Source: Willaertia magna (taxonomy: Eukaryota > Heterolobosea > Eutetramitea > Acrasida > Naegleriidae). From it: DNA of 13,474 nucleotides. The notes below the pieces were generated by a model. It was not told where the DNA came from. It made no database searches and was given only the letters and a program-made list of their open reading frames with translations. Made by a program: the position numbers and the translations under genes. Location: assembly GCA_902984215.1 (NCBI GenBank), contig CADWAF010002220.1, positions 1 to 13,474 on the forward strand, read 5' to 3'. Each line of letters starts with the position of its first letter. Within the stretch, counting starts at the first letter, position 1. Below are positions 1 to 7,500 of the stretch, in pieces.

Positions 1-277
1 GGGAAGAAGAAGAAAATGCCCTCCATATATGTGTGCTCTATACTGTGAACACGGCTACGTAAGAGATAGAAGAGGCTGTCCAACTTGTAGATGTAAAAGA
101 GCAAGAGAATATAGAACTGTGACGTTAAGCAATGACAATAACGGTGCCGCTGTATTGAAATATAAACCAAAAAGAAAAAAGTGTTATCCTGTTTATTGCT
201 TTAGAGCATGTAAATATGGTTATAAAAGAGACAGACACGGTTGTAAAACTTGTACATGTTTACGTGAAAAATATTAG
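1..277 (+). CDS. C-terminal fragment of a cysteine-rich protein with two antistasin-like repeats (5' partial)
   Basis: The frame is open from base 2 to the TAG at 275-277 and has no in-frame stop at the left edge, so the gene starts outside the window. The ATG at 29 lies inside the first repeat and is unlikely to be the real start. Two six-cysteine modules follow each other with identical spacing C-x4-C-x3-C-x10-C-x2-C-x-C (about bases 17-91 and 182-259), each with a GY..RDR.GC.TC.C core. This is the antistasin-like pattern, known in animals from serine protease inhibitors and from matrix-type repeat proteins. The modules are joined and flanked by Lys/Arg-rich linkers. All twelve cysteines probably form disulfides, which suggests a secreted or surface protein; any signal peptide would lie upstream and cannot be seen. 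Protease inhibition is not shown by the sequence. The cysteine pattern is clear; the function is not. Confidence 0.75.
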   Translation, partial: GRRRKCPPYMCALYCEHGYVRDRRGCPTCRCKRAREYRTVTLSNDNNGAAVLKYKPKRKKCYPVYCFRACKYGYKRDRHGCKTCTCLREKY

Positions 278-282
278 AGACA

Positions 283-288
283 AATAAA
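283..288 (+). promoter_or_regulatory. Putative polyadenylation signal AATAAA of the antistasin-like gene
   Basis: An exact AATAAA begins six bases after the TAG stop, in an AT-rich tail. A very short 3' UTR would result. The hexamer is common in AT-rich DNA, so this rests on position. Confidence 0.4.
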
Positions 289-466
289 TACAATTATTTA
301 AAATATAAAGCTTTCTTTAAATTATAGTTTCTTAACAGTGTTCATTAAATATGCAAGCAATTTAATTTTTAATGGTACTGTTAAATTAAAATTAAGGAGA
401 TAACATTCGAATGAACCTATGCAATGAACTTTAGCCTCTTTTTTATTGTACTGCTTAACGGGCAAT

Positions 467-472
467 AAAAAA
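467..472 (-). terminator. RNA polymerase III terminator of the tRNA-Thr gene
   Basis: On the minus strand the tRNA is followed by TTTT (475-478, including the discriminator) and then by a run of six T at 467-472. Oligo-T on the coding strand is the normal Pol III stop signal. Confidence 0.75.
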
Positions 473-488
473 TCAAAAGGCCTCTATG

Positions 489-499
489 GGAATCGAACC
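489..499 (-). promoter_or_regulatory. Internal B box of the tRNA gene
   Basis: GGTTCGATTCC on the minus strand is a perfect match to the B-box consensus GGTTCGANTCC and encodes the T arm. Together with the A box it supports a transcribed Pol III gene. Confidence 0.85.
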
Positions 500-532
500 C
501 ATGACCTCTGTCTTACTAGGACAGCGCATCTG

Positions 533-544
533 CCGACTGAGCTA
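533..544 (-). promoter_or_regulatory. Internal A box of the tRNA gene
   Basis: TAGCTCAGTCGG on the minus strand matches the A-box consensus TRGCNNARYNGG at every fixed base. It is a TFIIIC contact and also encodes the start of the D arm. Confidence 0.8.
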
Positions 545-695
545 AGAGGCCTACGGTATTTTACATTAGACCTATTTCACAATGCGTTGCCTTTAGGGTT
601 TTTGTGGTGGCTTTTTGGGGTGGTGCTTATTGTAAAAAACTAATTTCTCATCCATTTCTTTGGGTTACTTCAAAGAACTGCTTTAGAAACGTTAT

Positions 696-711
696 AGTAC
701 TTTTTTGTACT
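696..711. repeat. Short inverted repeat AGTAC-N6-GTACT upstream of the O-methyltransferase
   Basis: Perfect 5-bp arms surround a run of six T, about 37 bases before the first ATG of the O-methyltransferase. It could be an operator-like site in the promoter or leader, but arms this short occur by chance in AT-rich DNA. Confidence 0.25.
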
Positions 712-747
712 TTTGAAAGCTTAACAATTTGAATAAATACTGACAGC

Positions 748-1902
748 ATGTTAGCTGAAATTCTCTTTACGATTAAACTAAAAATGTCTGTCCCTCAAAA
801 TCCAAGTTTTTTACCACCTGAAGCACAGATCCTTCAATACATGAGTGGTTATCAAATCACTCAAGTAACTTATACTTTAGTAAAGTTAAACGTTCCAGAT
901 CATTTAAAATCCGGTCCAAAATCATGTAAAATGCTAGCCAGTGAATTAAACCTTCAAGAAAAGGAACTTTATCGTGTATTAAGAGCTGCCGTGGCTTTAG
1001 GTTTATTATCCTGTAATTGTGACACACAAACTTTTGAGTTGACTGAAACTTCAAAGGTTTTAACTGAAGATCATCCAAGATCTTTAAAACCTGTTTGTTT
1101 AATGTTTGGTGAAGAACATTACTTTGCATTTGGTAAAATATTTAAATCAGTTCAAAACGGAAAGAGTGCTTTCTCTCAATATTATGGAAAAACATTTTTT
1201 GATTATTTAGAAACAAATAAGGAATCTGCAGAAATTTTTGATAAATCAATGACAAGTTTAACAAATAATTTTAAAGATGCTTTTATTGAATTGTTAGAAT
1301 TGAAAGAACAGTTAGTTGGTGATAATAACAATAGTGGAATGAAGGGTGTTGTTGTAGATGTTGGCGGAGGGGAAGGTAGATTAGTTTGTAACTTATTGGA
1401 CAAGTATAAATGTTTAAATGCTGTTGTGATGGATTTACCACAAGTAATTAAAAGTTATAAATATACACATGATAGATTGACAACTAAGGAAGGTTCTTTC
1501 TTTAATGAAAATGAAATGCCAGAAGGTGATGTTTATTTATTAAAACATATTTTACATGACTGGGGCGATGATGCTTGCGTCAAGATTTTAACAAACATTA
1601 AAAAAGCAATGATGAAAAAGAAGGAATTAAATAAGAAATGTGGAGGTGATAAGGATTGCAAAGAAAATTACCAAAAGATTATTGTAATTGAGCATTTAAT
1701 TCCAGAAACGATTAAGGAAAAGGATACGCAATGTATTTTACCTTGCTTAATGGATTTAAATATGTTAGCAATGTGTGAAGGTGGAAAAGAAAGAACAGAA
1801 AGTGAATTTAGAATGTTGTTTGAAAGAGGTGGATTTAAATTGACTAAAATTATTCCAACTAAAACTCCACTTGTTATTATTGAAGGGGAAGCTGTAATTT
1901 AA
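748..1902 (+). CDS. Class I SAM-dependent O-methyltransferase (ASMT/COMT-like)
   Basis: Transfers a methyl group from S-adenosylmethionine to a hydroxyl on a small, probably aromatic, substrate in the cytosol; the substrate cannot be read from the sequence. The frame gives 384 residues in one exon. Residues about 23-110 form the helical dimerisation domain typical of the family. SAM motif I is VDVGGGEGR (203-211), the acidic ribose contact is D229 in MDLP, and the catalytic histidine is H270 in HILHDWGDD. VIEHLIPE (313-320) and the GGFKLTKIIP strand (361-370) complete the Rossmann core. I prefer Met13 (base 784, context AAAATGT) as the true start, because the product then begins just before the dimerisation domain and fits the usual length of about 345-370. 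A Lys/Cys-rich insertion at about 288-310 is atypical. It converges with the neighbouring methyltransferase, 127 bases away. Confidence 0.92.
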   Translation: MLAEILFTIKLKMSVPQNPSFLPPEAQILQYMSGYQITQVTYTLVKLNVPDHLKSGPKSCKMLASELNLQEKELYRVLRAAVALGLLSCNCDTQTFELTETSKVLTEDHPRSLKPVCLMFGEEHYFAFGKIFKSVQNGKSAFSQYYGKTFFDYLETNKESAEIFDKSMTSLTNNFKDAFIELLELKEQLVGDNNNSGMKGVVVDVGGGEGRLVCNLLDKYKCLNAVVMDLPQVIKSYKYTHDRLTTKEGSFFNENEMPEGDVYLLKHILHDWGDDACVKILTNIKKAMMKKKELNKKCGGDKDCKENYQKIIVIEHLIPETIKEKDTQCILPCLMDLNMLAMCEGGKERTESEFRMLFERGGFKLTKIIPTKTPLVIIEGEAVI

Positions 1903-1906
1903 TAAA
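1901..1906 (+). promoter_or_regulatory. Putative polyadenylation signal overlapping the O-methyltransferase stop codon
   Basis: AATAAA starts on the second base of the TAA stop at 1900-1902. If used, the transcript ends within the 127-base convergent spacer. Confidence 0.35.
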
Positions 1907-2029
1907 GTTTTTACGTAAAGTAAAATCAAAGCATATAAAAGGAATTAAAAGCAGAAACGTCAAATACTCCTTGATATCAATACTTGTCTGTTGTAATCTC
2001 TATTGTCACGAAATCGTTTTGCAAAACAA

Positions 2030-2801
2030 TTAATCCAGATCCAGCCCTTTCTTTTCACAAATGTATATGTAATGAAAGCTAGAATCGTCATCCATTGGTA
2101 AAGGTACAAATGATGGTTTTGCTTATTTTCGTTAGTGTTTAAGTATTATTTGCAAAAACAAAAGCAAGATTACTTACGAACTGTTTCTACTTTTACATCC
2201 CAATTCAAGTCATTAAGAAGTGGCAATCTTTGTTTACTCGGTGCATAAGAAACAAGAAAATAAAGTCCTTTTGGTCTTAATACTTTAAAGACTTCTCTTA
2301 GCAGTTCCCTCACTGAATCAATACTCCCTTCAGAACACTTACATTGTTAGAGTATTAAAGTAGTATTAACTTACCATTACTGCTTCTAAACAGCCTTTGT
2401 CAATAACAGCATCAAAAGAAGATGGAGGAAAGGAAAGTTGCCTTGCATCCATAGAAAAAACTTTACAAAATAACCTTAATAAATAACTCTTGACAATACA
2501 CTTTGAAAAACTTACATTTCAAATCATCTGATTTGTCTTTGTATCTTTTCTTCATAACCTCTATTACATAATCTGAAAAATCAATAGAAGTAATCTTTTT
2601 ATATCCATCTTCAAACAATTCTCTTGGCAATTCACTTGTACCGCAACCTAGGTTTAATATATTTCTATCCTTACCGTACAAATACTTCTTAACAACGTGT
2701 TGTATTCCCGAGTACCTTTGGAACCATTCAAAAGGCTCTGCGTCTTTCTTGTATCTTCCATCCCAGTATTGCTTATCTCCATAAGTGAGGTGAGAAAACA
2801 T
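2030..2801 (-). CDS. METTL13/EEF1AKMT4-like methyltransferase, four exons
   Basis: A spliced gene on the minus strand with exons 2801-2516, 2460-2375, 2337-2178 and 2121-2030. The exons total 624 bases, which is 207 codons plus TAA. The joined product has the family layout: YGDKQYWDGRY and FEWFQRY near the N-terminus (7-30), SAM motif I ILNLGCGTSELP (48-59), acidic D74 in SIDFS, MDARQLSF (99-106), FDAVIDKG (111-118), LRPKG after the third helix, and a C-terminal strand HYIYICEK close to the end. All exon junctions fall inside recognisable family motifs and keep frame (phases 1, 0, 1). Known relatives methylate translation elongation factor eEF1A on lysine or the N-terminus, but this copy has a single methyltransferase domain and its target is inferred only. 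The length is normal for the single-domain relatives. The ATG at 2801 directly precedes the conserved start of the fold. Confidence 0.88.
2122..2177 (-). other. Intron 3 of the METTL-like gene (56 bases)
   Basis: Donor GTAAGT and acceptor AAG, with a CTAAC branch-point-like motif whose A lies 10 bases before the intron end. Removal joins VETV to PKPSFVPLP and reaches the conserved C-terminal strand; without removal the frame stops at once (TAA right after the donor). Confidence 0.88.
2338..2374 (-). other. Intron 2 of the METTL-like gene (37 bases)
   Basis: Donor GTAAGT, acceptor AAG and a CTAAC motif with its A about 9 bases before the end. Removal joins the codon ATG to TGT (phase 0), giving CLEAVM-CSEGS, as the family expects. 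The next AG downstream would put a stop into the following frame, so this acceptor is favoured. Confidence 0.85.
2461..2515 (-). other. Intron 1 of the METTL-like gene (55 bases)
   Basis: Donor GTAAGT and acceptor AAAG. Removal turns the dead-end translation after DDLK into DDLK-FFSMDARQLSF, which is the conserved continuation. No clear CTAAC is present here, unlike introns 2 and 3. Confidence 0.88.
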
Positions 2802-2832
2802 TTTTATTAAGGAATAACAGAGTTTTATATTT

Positions 2833-2838
2833 TTTATT
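2833..2838 (-). promoter_or_regulatory. Putative polyadenylation signal of the 2925-3698 gene
   Basis: AATAAA on the minus strand, about 87 bases after the TAG stop of the upstream minus-strand gene and only 32 bases before the METTL-like ATG. The 3' end of one gene therefore abuts the promoter of the next on the same strand. Confidence 0.35.
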
Positions 2839-2924
2839 TAATTTTTACATTTTACATTCTAGCCTTTATAGCAGCAGTACTACTACAAAATTGTGGGTTA
2901 AGCCTAGTTAGCTATTAAACAAGA

Positions 2925-3698
2925 CTATTGGTTATTGTTATTATTGAATACGTTAAACATAGAACCTGTTGTATCCAAGTTCCAAAGGAAAGGTAAATCT
3001 ACAGAAGAGTTGTCAGGATGAAAATCTACTTCTATCTCATTATTTGTTTGGTGGTGATAGTTTTCAATGATGAATTCATTATTGTTAAGAGGAGCGTGAG
3101 GAGAAAAAACCTTAGAAGTTGTTTTAGGGGTGTTAATATGAAATTCTTTTGGAGCTGCAGGAACAATATACAGAGTATGATTCTTCTTGTTAAATTGTAC
3201 AAAACAAGTAGAAGTAATCTTATTAGCTTGTTTCGGAGAGGAAATAGTATGATTCATGGACTCTCTAGTGTTACTTGAGGATGTTACAGTAGTAACCCTT
3301 GCAGGCTTATTCTCGGATGGTATTAGCGTTAAAGTAGGATATTTAATATTCAACAAAGGAAAACAAATACTTCTTTTCTTTGTTATTCCTTTTCTTTTAT
3401 AATTGTTATTAAGTAATAAATTCCTAGGTGTTCTTCTTGAAGATAATTTACAATCTTCTCTCGTGTTTGATGTATCTAATTTATACTCGCTAGAGTTCAT
3501 GGAATACCTGAAAAATGTTGGTCTAGAAAATAAGTAATAATATTTACCTTTATATTTTCTTCTTTTAACCTTCTTTAAATCTCTATTTTGGTTTCCTAGA
3601 GAAAAATGCATTTGAGTGTTTTGAGAATTTTTTTTTGAAGGTGTTTCTTTAAAATGATGGACGCGTTTTACTTTTATATGAAAACGCCCATGACCCAT
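2925..3698 (-). CDS. Hypothetical basic, Ser/Thr/Asn-rich protein with S/T-P sites
   Basis: I do not recognise this 257-residue product. The start is the first ATG after an in-frame TGA (3726-3728), ten codons upstream. The composition is low-complexity: Lys/Arg-rich clusters KKVKRRKYKGK (42-52) and KRKGITKKR (101-109) could be nuclear localisation signals, and the tail ends in five Asn and Gln. Five proline-directed sites are seen: T19-P, T90-P, S154-P, T190-P and S199-P. T90-P-R is followed by RNLL, an RxL-like cyclin-docking pattern. No membrane segment or known fold is visible. A donor/acceptor pair near 3535 exists, but using it breaks the frame, so I keep one exon. Disordered nuclear or cell-cycle-regulated protein is a guess. 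Length and the absence of stops over 774 AT-rich bases support a real gene, though not strongly. Confidence 0.5.
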   Translation of the reverse strand: MGHGRFHIKVKRVHHFKETPSKKNSQNTQMHFSLGNQNRDLKKVKRRKYKGKYYYLFSRPTFFRYSMNSSEYKLDTSNTREDCKLSSRRTPRNLLLNNNYKRKGITKKRSICFPLLNIKYPTLTLIPSENKPARVTTVTSSSNTRESMNHTISSPKQANKITSTCFVQFNKKNHTLYIVPAAPKEFHINTPKTTSKVFSPHAPLNNNEFIIENYHHQTNNEIEVDFHPDNSSVDLPFLWNLDTTGSMFNVFNNNNNQ

Positions 3699-3833
3699 TT
3701 GATTGTTTGTAAAAATATGAAAACCTCAACTTCAATTTTTGTCTCCAATTTGAACATGAAGAATACTTTCACCTACTTCACATTAACACCCAGTTGCATT
3801 TACATTCGTGTTCATACATACGTAAAAGTTTTT

Positions 3834-3848
3834 CTAGAGAAACTCTAG
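3834..3848. repeat. Inverted repeat CTAGAG-AAA-CTCTAG
   Basis: Perfect 6-bp arms around AAA, about 135 bases upstream of the minus-strand gene. Possible protein-binding dyad; no family assigned. Confidence 0.3.
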
Positions 3849-3875
3849 TTTTTTGTTGGTTTTAGTCAACCTGTT

Positions 3876-3890
3876 GTTGTACTTTACAAC
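3876..3890. repeat. Inverted repeat GTTGTA-CTT-TACAAC
   Basis: Perfect 6-bp arms with a 3-base spacer, 27 bases after the previous dyad. Two such dyads this close together in a divergent promoter are suggestive, not conclusive. Confidence 0.3.
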
Positions 3891-4124
3891 GGAGTTGTTA
3901 AGGAAAGTGACTTTAAATTAGATTTTGATAAAGCTAACCAAACACCACACTTGAAAAATGTATATATTAAAATAAAAACCAAAAAGACTAAAGTCCGTTT
4001 TTAATTTGTTTCCTATTAATATTGTTGTTCTTTTTCTTGTACACAAGTTCATCCCTCGTTAAGAAAACTACCACGAAATGATAAAGTATTATTTAGTTAA
4101 AGAAGAAAATTGTAAATACTTTAG

Positions 4125-4134
4125 TTGACGTCAA
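4125..4134. promoter_or_regulatory. CRE-type palindrome TTGACGTCAA
   Basis: Contains TGACGTCA (4126-4133), the exact full binding site of CREB/ATF-type bZIP factors, inside a 10-bp perfect palindrome. It lies 401 bases before the channel ATG and 426 before the start of the divergent gene. Two CpG-containing half sites are unlikely by chance in such AT-rich DNA. Use by a protist bZIP protein is inferred. Confidence 0.45.
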
Positions 4135-4238
4135 AACTCAGTCTTAACAAAGATTTAAGAAAACTTTATAAATTCACTTAATAAATGTAATTTATGTTTA
4201 TTCATGACATTTCTTATTAAAAACAAATACTTTGGCGT

Positions 4239-4252
4239 AGAATAGCTATTCT
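4239..4252. repeat. 14-base perfect palindrome AGAATAGCTATTCT
   Basis: Self-complementary without spacer, directly upstream of a GTAAGT. Could be a dimeric transcription factor site. A palindrome of this length is expected roughly once in a window of this size and composition. Confidence 0.3.
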
Positions 4253-4255
4253 TAA

Positions 4256-4450
4256 GTAAGTTTCATTTACCATCGACAGGTCGTTGCTTTCTTTTTATGA
4301 ATTTAAGGTGAATTAAGAATGAAAGAAGAAACTTCAAGCCCTACGTTAAGAAACGTTCCAATTAAACAGTAAAAAAGAATTGGATGACAACCGGTTCTGT
4401 TGTATTGATTAACGGGTTATGAAAAGCATCTCTTGTCATTAATTTCACAG
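4256..4450 (+). other. Possible intron in the 5' leader of the channel gene
   Basis: A GTAAGT donor at 4256-4261, identical to the three donors of the METTL-like gene, and a pyrimidine-flanked acceptor TTTCACAG ending at 4450, 84 bases before the ATG. No coding frame depends on it. At 195 bases it would be longer than the other introns here. Confidence 0.25.
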
Positions 4451-4534
4451 AAAAAAAAATTGTTTGGATTCACAACCATCTAATTTTCGTAATCCACAAC
4501 AACAAAACAAAAAACTATTGAGCCAGACATAAAT

Positions 4535-7500
4535 ATGTCTTCGGATACATTTAAAAAATTCGCCCAAGCTTTAATTTCTAATCAAAATAAAACTAATTCA
4601 CCAACAACAACTAATAATAATCATAACACAACAAATAGTTTTTCATCAGCTTTTGAAAATAATAATCTTTGTTATGGGGATTTTATTTCATTATATATTG
4701 ACAATTCAAATAATAATTTTGGATTTCTAAGTGTTGACGGAATAAATTTAAATTGTCATCAAGTGAAGGGAAATAAAAAACAAATCCGATGTGGTTTACT
4801 AGAAAATATTCAATTACAATCAACAACAACAACAAGTAACAATAGTAATAACAACAATAATACACCAACAACCATCATAAACAATGCATTTTCATCATCA
4901 CCACTACTTTCCCCAACTTCTCCAACCTCTCCTTCAATAACAACAACAAATGCTAGTAATAATGCTTTACCTTTTTTACCAAATTTTTCCCACCACTGTG
5001 TTTTCCAAGTTCATTACGCTAATACCTATACCGCCAGTAAAAAATATCGTAATTATCGGGATCAGTTAGAAGCTTCAAAGGCTTCGAATGTAGCAAATAA
5101 TAATAGTACTACTGTTGCGAATGCTGCAACAACGGATATGCTTGTAAATAGACAAGGAAGAGGAACGACAACGATTGGTAGGACTAAAACATTAGTTGGG
5201 AATAATATGTCAAATAATAATGCTAATAATAGTAGTGCTCCTACTACACCTAGAGGAAATGTAAATAATAATGCAACAAATGTTCATTTCTCTGAAGAGG
5301 AGGAAAGAAAGTTATCTCAATTTAGAGAAAGAATGGAAAGAGAAAAACAACAAAATAGAAAAGAGGCAGAACGTTTATTAGGTAAACCTATATTTTACGG
5401 TGAGAAAATTCAATTATTTCATGTTCAAACAAAAACTTATCTTACTGTTGCTAGAGAATCTGCAGAAATGCAAAGAGATTGTTTAAAATTGACATTGGAT
5501 GATGAAGGTAATACTTATTCACACTTTCAAGTTTTACCTTGTTTTGGTTATCAAAGAGAAGGAGAAGTAGTTAAATTATCAGATTATATTAGATTATTAA
5601 ATCCAAAATCAAATCAATTTATTCACTCTTCTTATTTTAGATATAGTATGGGAACAAATACTGTTTCAATTGACCCAAAAAGTTTAAAAGGCCTAGAAAA
5701 AGGTGGTTTAAAGTATAATTATGATAATAGAAGAGAAGTAAATATGTCAGCTTCAACATCTTTTACAAAATGGAGACTGAGATTATATTCACCTTGGTAT
5801 GGATCTGGAGAAAGTGATAACTATTTACGTGCAGGTGAAATTGTAAGAATTTTTCACAAAGAATTAGATGGATATTTAACAGTAAATGATAAAACTGGAA
5901 GAGTAAAGTTAATTAAAAAACAAAAGGAAATAACTAATAACAATCAAAATAATAATGAATCAGTTTCTTCTTTAAAAAGTATGAGAAGTGCTAAAAGTAG
6001 TATGAGGACATCTTCTAAAGATCAATTAGAGCACTCCAACGAAGGAACCGACAATTCCACACCAGTTAATCAAGCAGATGTTCTATCTTGCTACACACTT
6101 TGGGAAATTGAAATGTTGGATGTCACACGTGGTGGTGCCATTAAGTGGGGATCTGTTTATAGATTAAGAAACATTGCTACAGGTCAATATCTTATAGTAA
6201 AAGAATATAAAAGAGAAGATGATATTTCAGAAAGAGAAAGTGAGTTCAAAGAGAAGCAAGAATTAGACGTAGAAGAAACAAGTTTTAGGTCAGGTTCTAT
6301 GAAAGCCATTTCAAGTACTGACTCTCTGGCTACTTTACGTAGAGAGACTATAAGTGAAGTACCTACAATATCGGTTTCTTCTTCTACCGAATTTTCTTCC
6401 AGACTGACAAACAATACCAATAAGATAACTGAAAAAAAGGAAATACCTGTCGAAAAGTCTATTAATTTAAAAAAGGAGGCAAAGTGGAATTTATATGTTG
6501 AGTCTTTTGAAAAGACTGTTTCTCCTTTAAATATGCTATTTTCTTTGCACGACTCTACAACTGTTGGGGAAGGAAAATTACAAAGAAATGCATATTATAG
6601 AGTAAAAAATTTTCAAACAGCCTCTTGGTTTCATGCATTGGACACTAATGAGAATAGCAAATATATTAAACTTTCTACAACTAATACCTTAAAGGAGCAA
6701 GATGTTTTAACTTGTTTTCCTGTTTCAGAGTCTGAAATAGATGATTTATTTACTGTTCACAGTTATTTACCAATTTTACAATATTTTAAGACTAAAATAA
6801 CTGAAAGTACGGTTTCAAAAAACGATGTAAAATTATTTTTGGATGTACTTTCCAGTTGTATTAGATTTTGTACAATTAGTGAAGAAATAGACCCATTATA
6901 TCGTACAGGTATACCTGTCAGAAAGAGACAACAACTTTTGAGAGAAAGAGGTGTTATTGCAATAGTAATGGATATTATTGAAAATATACTTTCAACTAAC
7001 AAATTGACCACTGATGATTTAATGGATATTTATGGAAGACCTGAAAAACAAGATTATTATGATATTATACAATATGGTTATCGTTTTGTGAGACAAGTTG
7101 TTTTAATGAACGAAGTTAATGGTTTGTATATGGCTAAGTATATTAACTCAATCCAATCAATGATTGAGTATAGTATTAATGCAAGTGAGGCATTATTAGA
7201 AATTTTGTCTAACAACTATGCTCTACTGAACAAAATCTCAGTTGAACAAATCGACTTTTTCGCAAAGTTACTTTTTGATATACAAGAGAGCAATATGCTT
7301 CAAACATCAGTTAGAATTGGAAGTCTTAAGAAAGCTGTTTATCTTTCTTTCTTGACAAGTTTAGTTATTTGTGAGGGAAAAACTGTAATTAAAAATCAAA
7401 GGTATATCAGTAATTTGTTATTTAGTACTTTTAAAGACAAGTTGGTTGATACATTTATTATTCCTAAAATAAGAAAAACAGATAAAAAAATAATCATCGT

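Larger units (their letters stand above)
478..551 (-). tRNA. tRNA-Thr (anticodon AGT)
   Basis: The minus strand folds as a cloverleaf: a perfect 7-bp acceptor stem GGCCTCT/AGAGGCC, a 5-bp anticodon stem CTGTC/GACAG with loop CTAGTAA, a 5-base variable loop, and a perfect 5-bp T stem ATGGG/CCCAT with loop TTCGATT. The anticodon AGT lies at 515-517 and reads ACU, so the charge is threonine. As a known rule, A34 would be deaminated to inosine so that ACC is read too. No intron and no encoded CCA is present, as expected for a eukaryotic nuclear gene. The discriminator base is U. The D arm is odd: pairing GCTC with the 3' side leaves one extra T (about base 528), so the stem is either bulged or only 2 bp long. 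Confidence 0.93.
3699..4534. other. Divergent intergenic region, 836 bases
   Basis: Lies between the start of the minus-strand 257-residue gene and the start of the calcium channel, so it should hold both promoters and leaders. I see no tRNA, no transposon ends and no convincing coding exon. It contains the small palindromic sites listed separately and, just before the channel ATG, a C/A-rich stretch (about 4495-4514) that looks like a leader. Confidence 0.6.

Noticed and set aside
400..415. Palindrome ATTCGAAT upstream of the tRNA terminator
   Set aside because: Eight bases only, in AT-rich DNA, with no supporting context.
446..643. 65-residue plus-strand frame containing GNRTHDLCLTRTAHL
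   Set aside because: It is the antisense reading of the tRNA-Thr gene, a well-known source of false proteins with RTHDL-like strings.
857..1403. Minus-strand frames of 90 and 66 residues within the O-methyltransferase
   Set aside because: Antisense shadows of a gene with clear family motifs on the plus strand.
3018..3278. 86-residue plus-strand frame starting MKIYFYLIICLVVIVF, resembling a signal peptide
   Set aside because: It lies wholly antisense to the longer 257-residue frame, and the hydrophobic start is the complement of an Asn/Glu/His-rich stretch. No cysteine pattern or domain follows.
3500..3560. Possible intron (GTAAAT...TAG or CAG) inside the 257-residue gene
   Set aside because: Both possible lengths are 3n+1 and lead to an early TGA; the alternative upstream frame has a stop next to the donor. 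The unspliced frame is the only open one.
3654..3848. 64-residue plus-strand frame across the start of the minus-strand gene
   Set aside because: Short, no domain, overlaps the 5' end of the opposite gene; its last codons are the CTAGAG/CTCTAG dyad.
4389..4396. Palindrome AACCGGTT in the divergent region
   Set aside because: Resembles a MYB-type site, but is short and alone; not enough to annotate.
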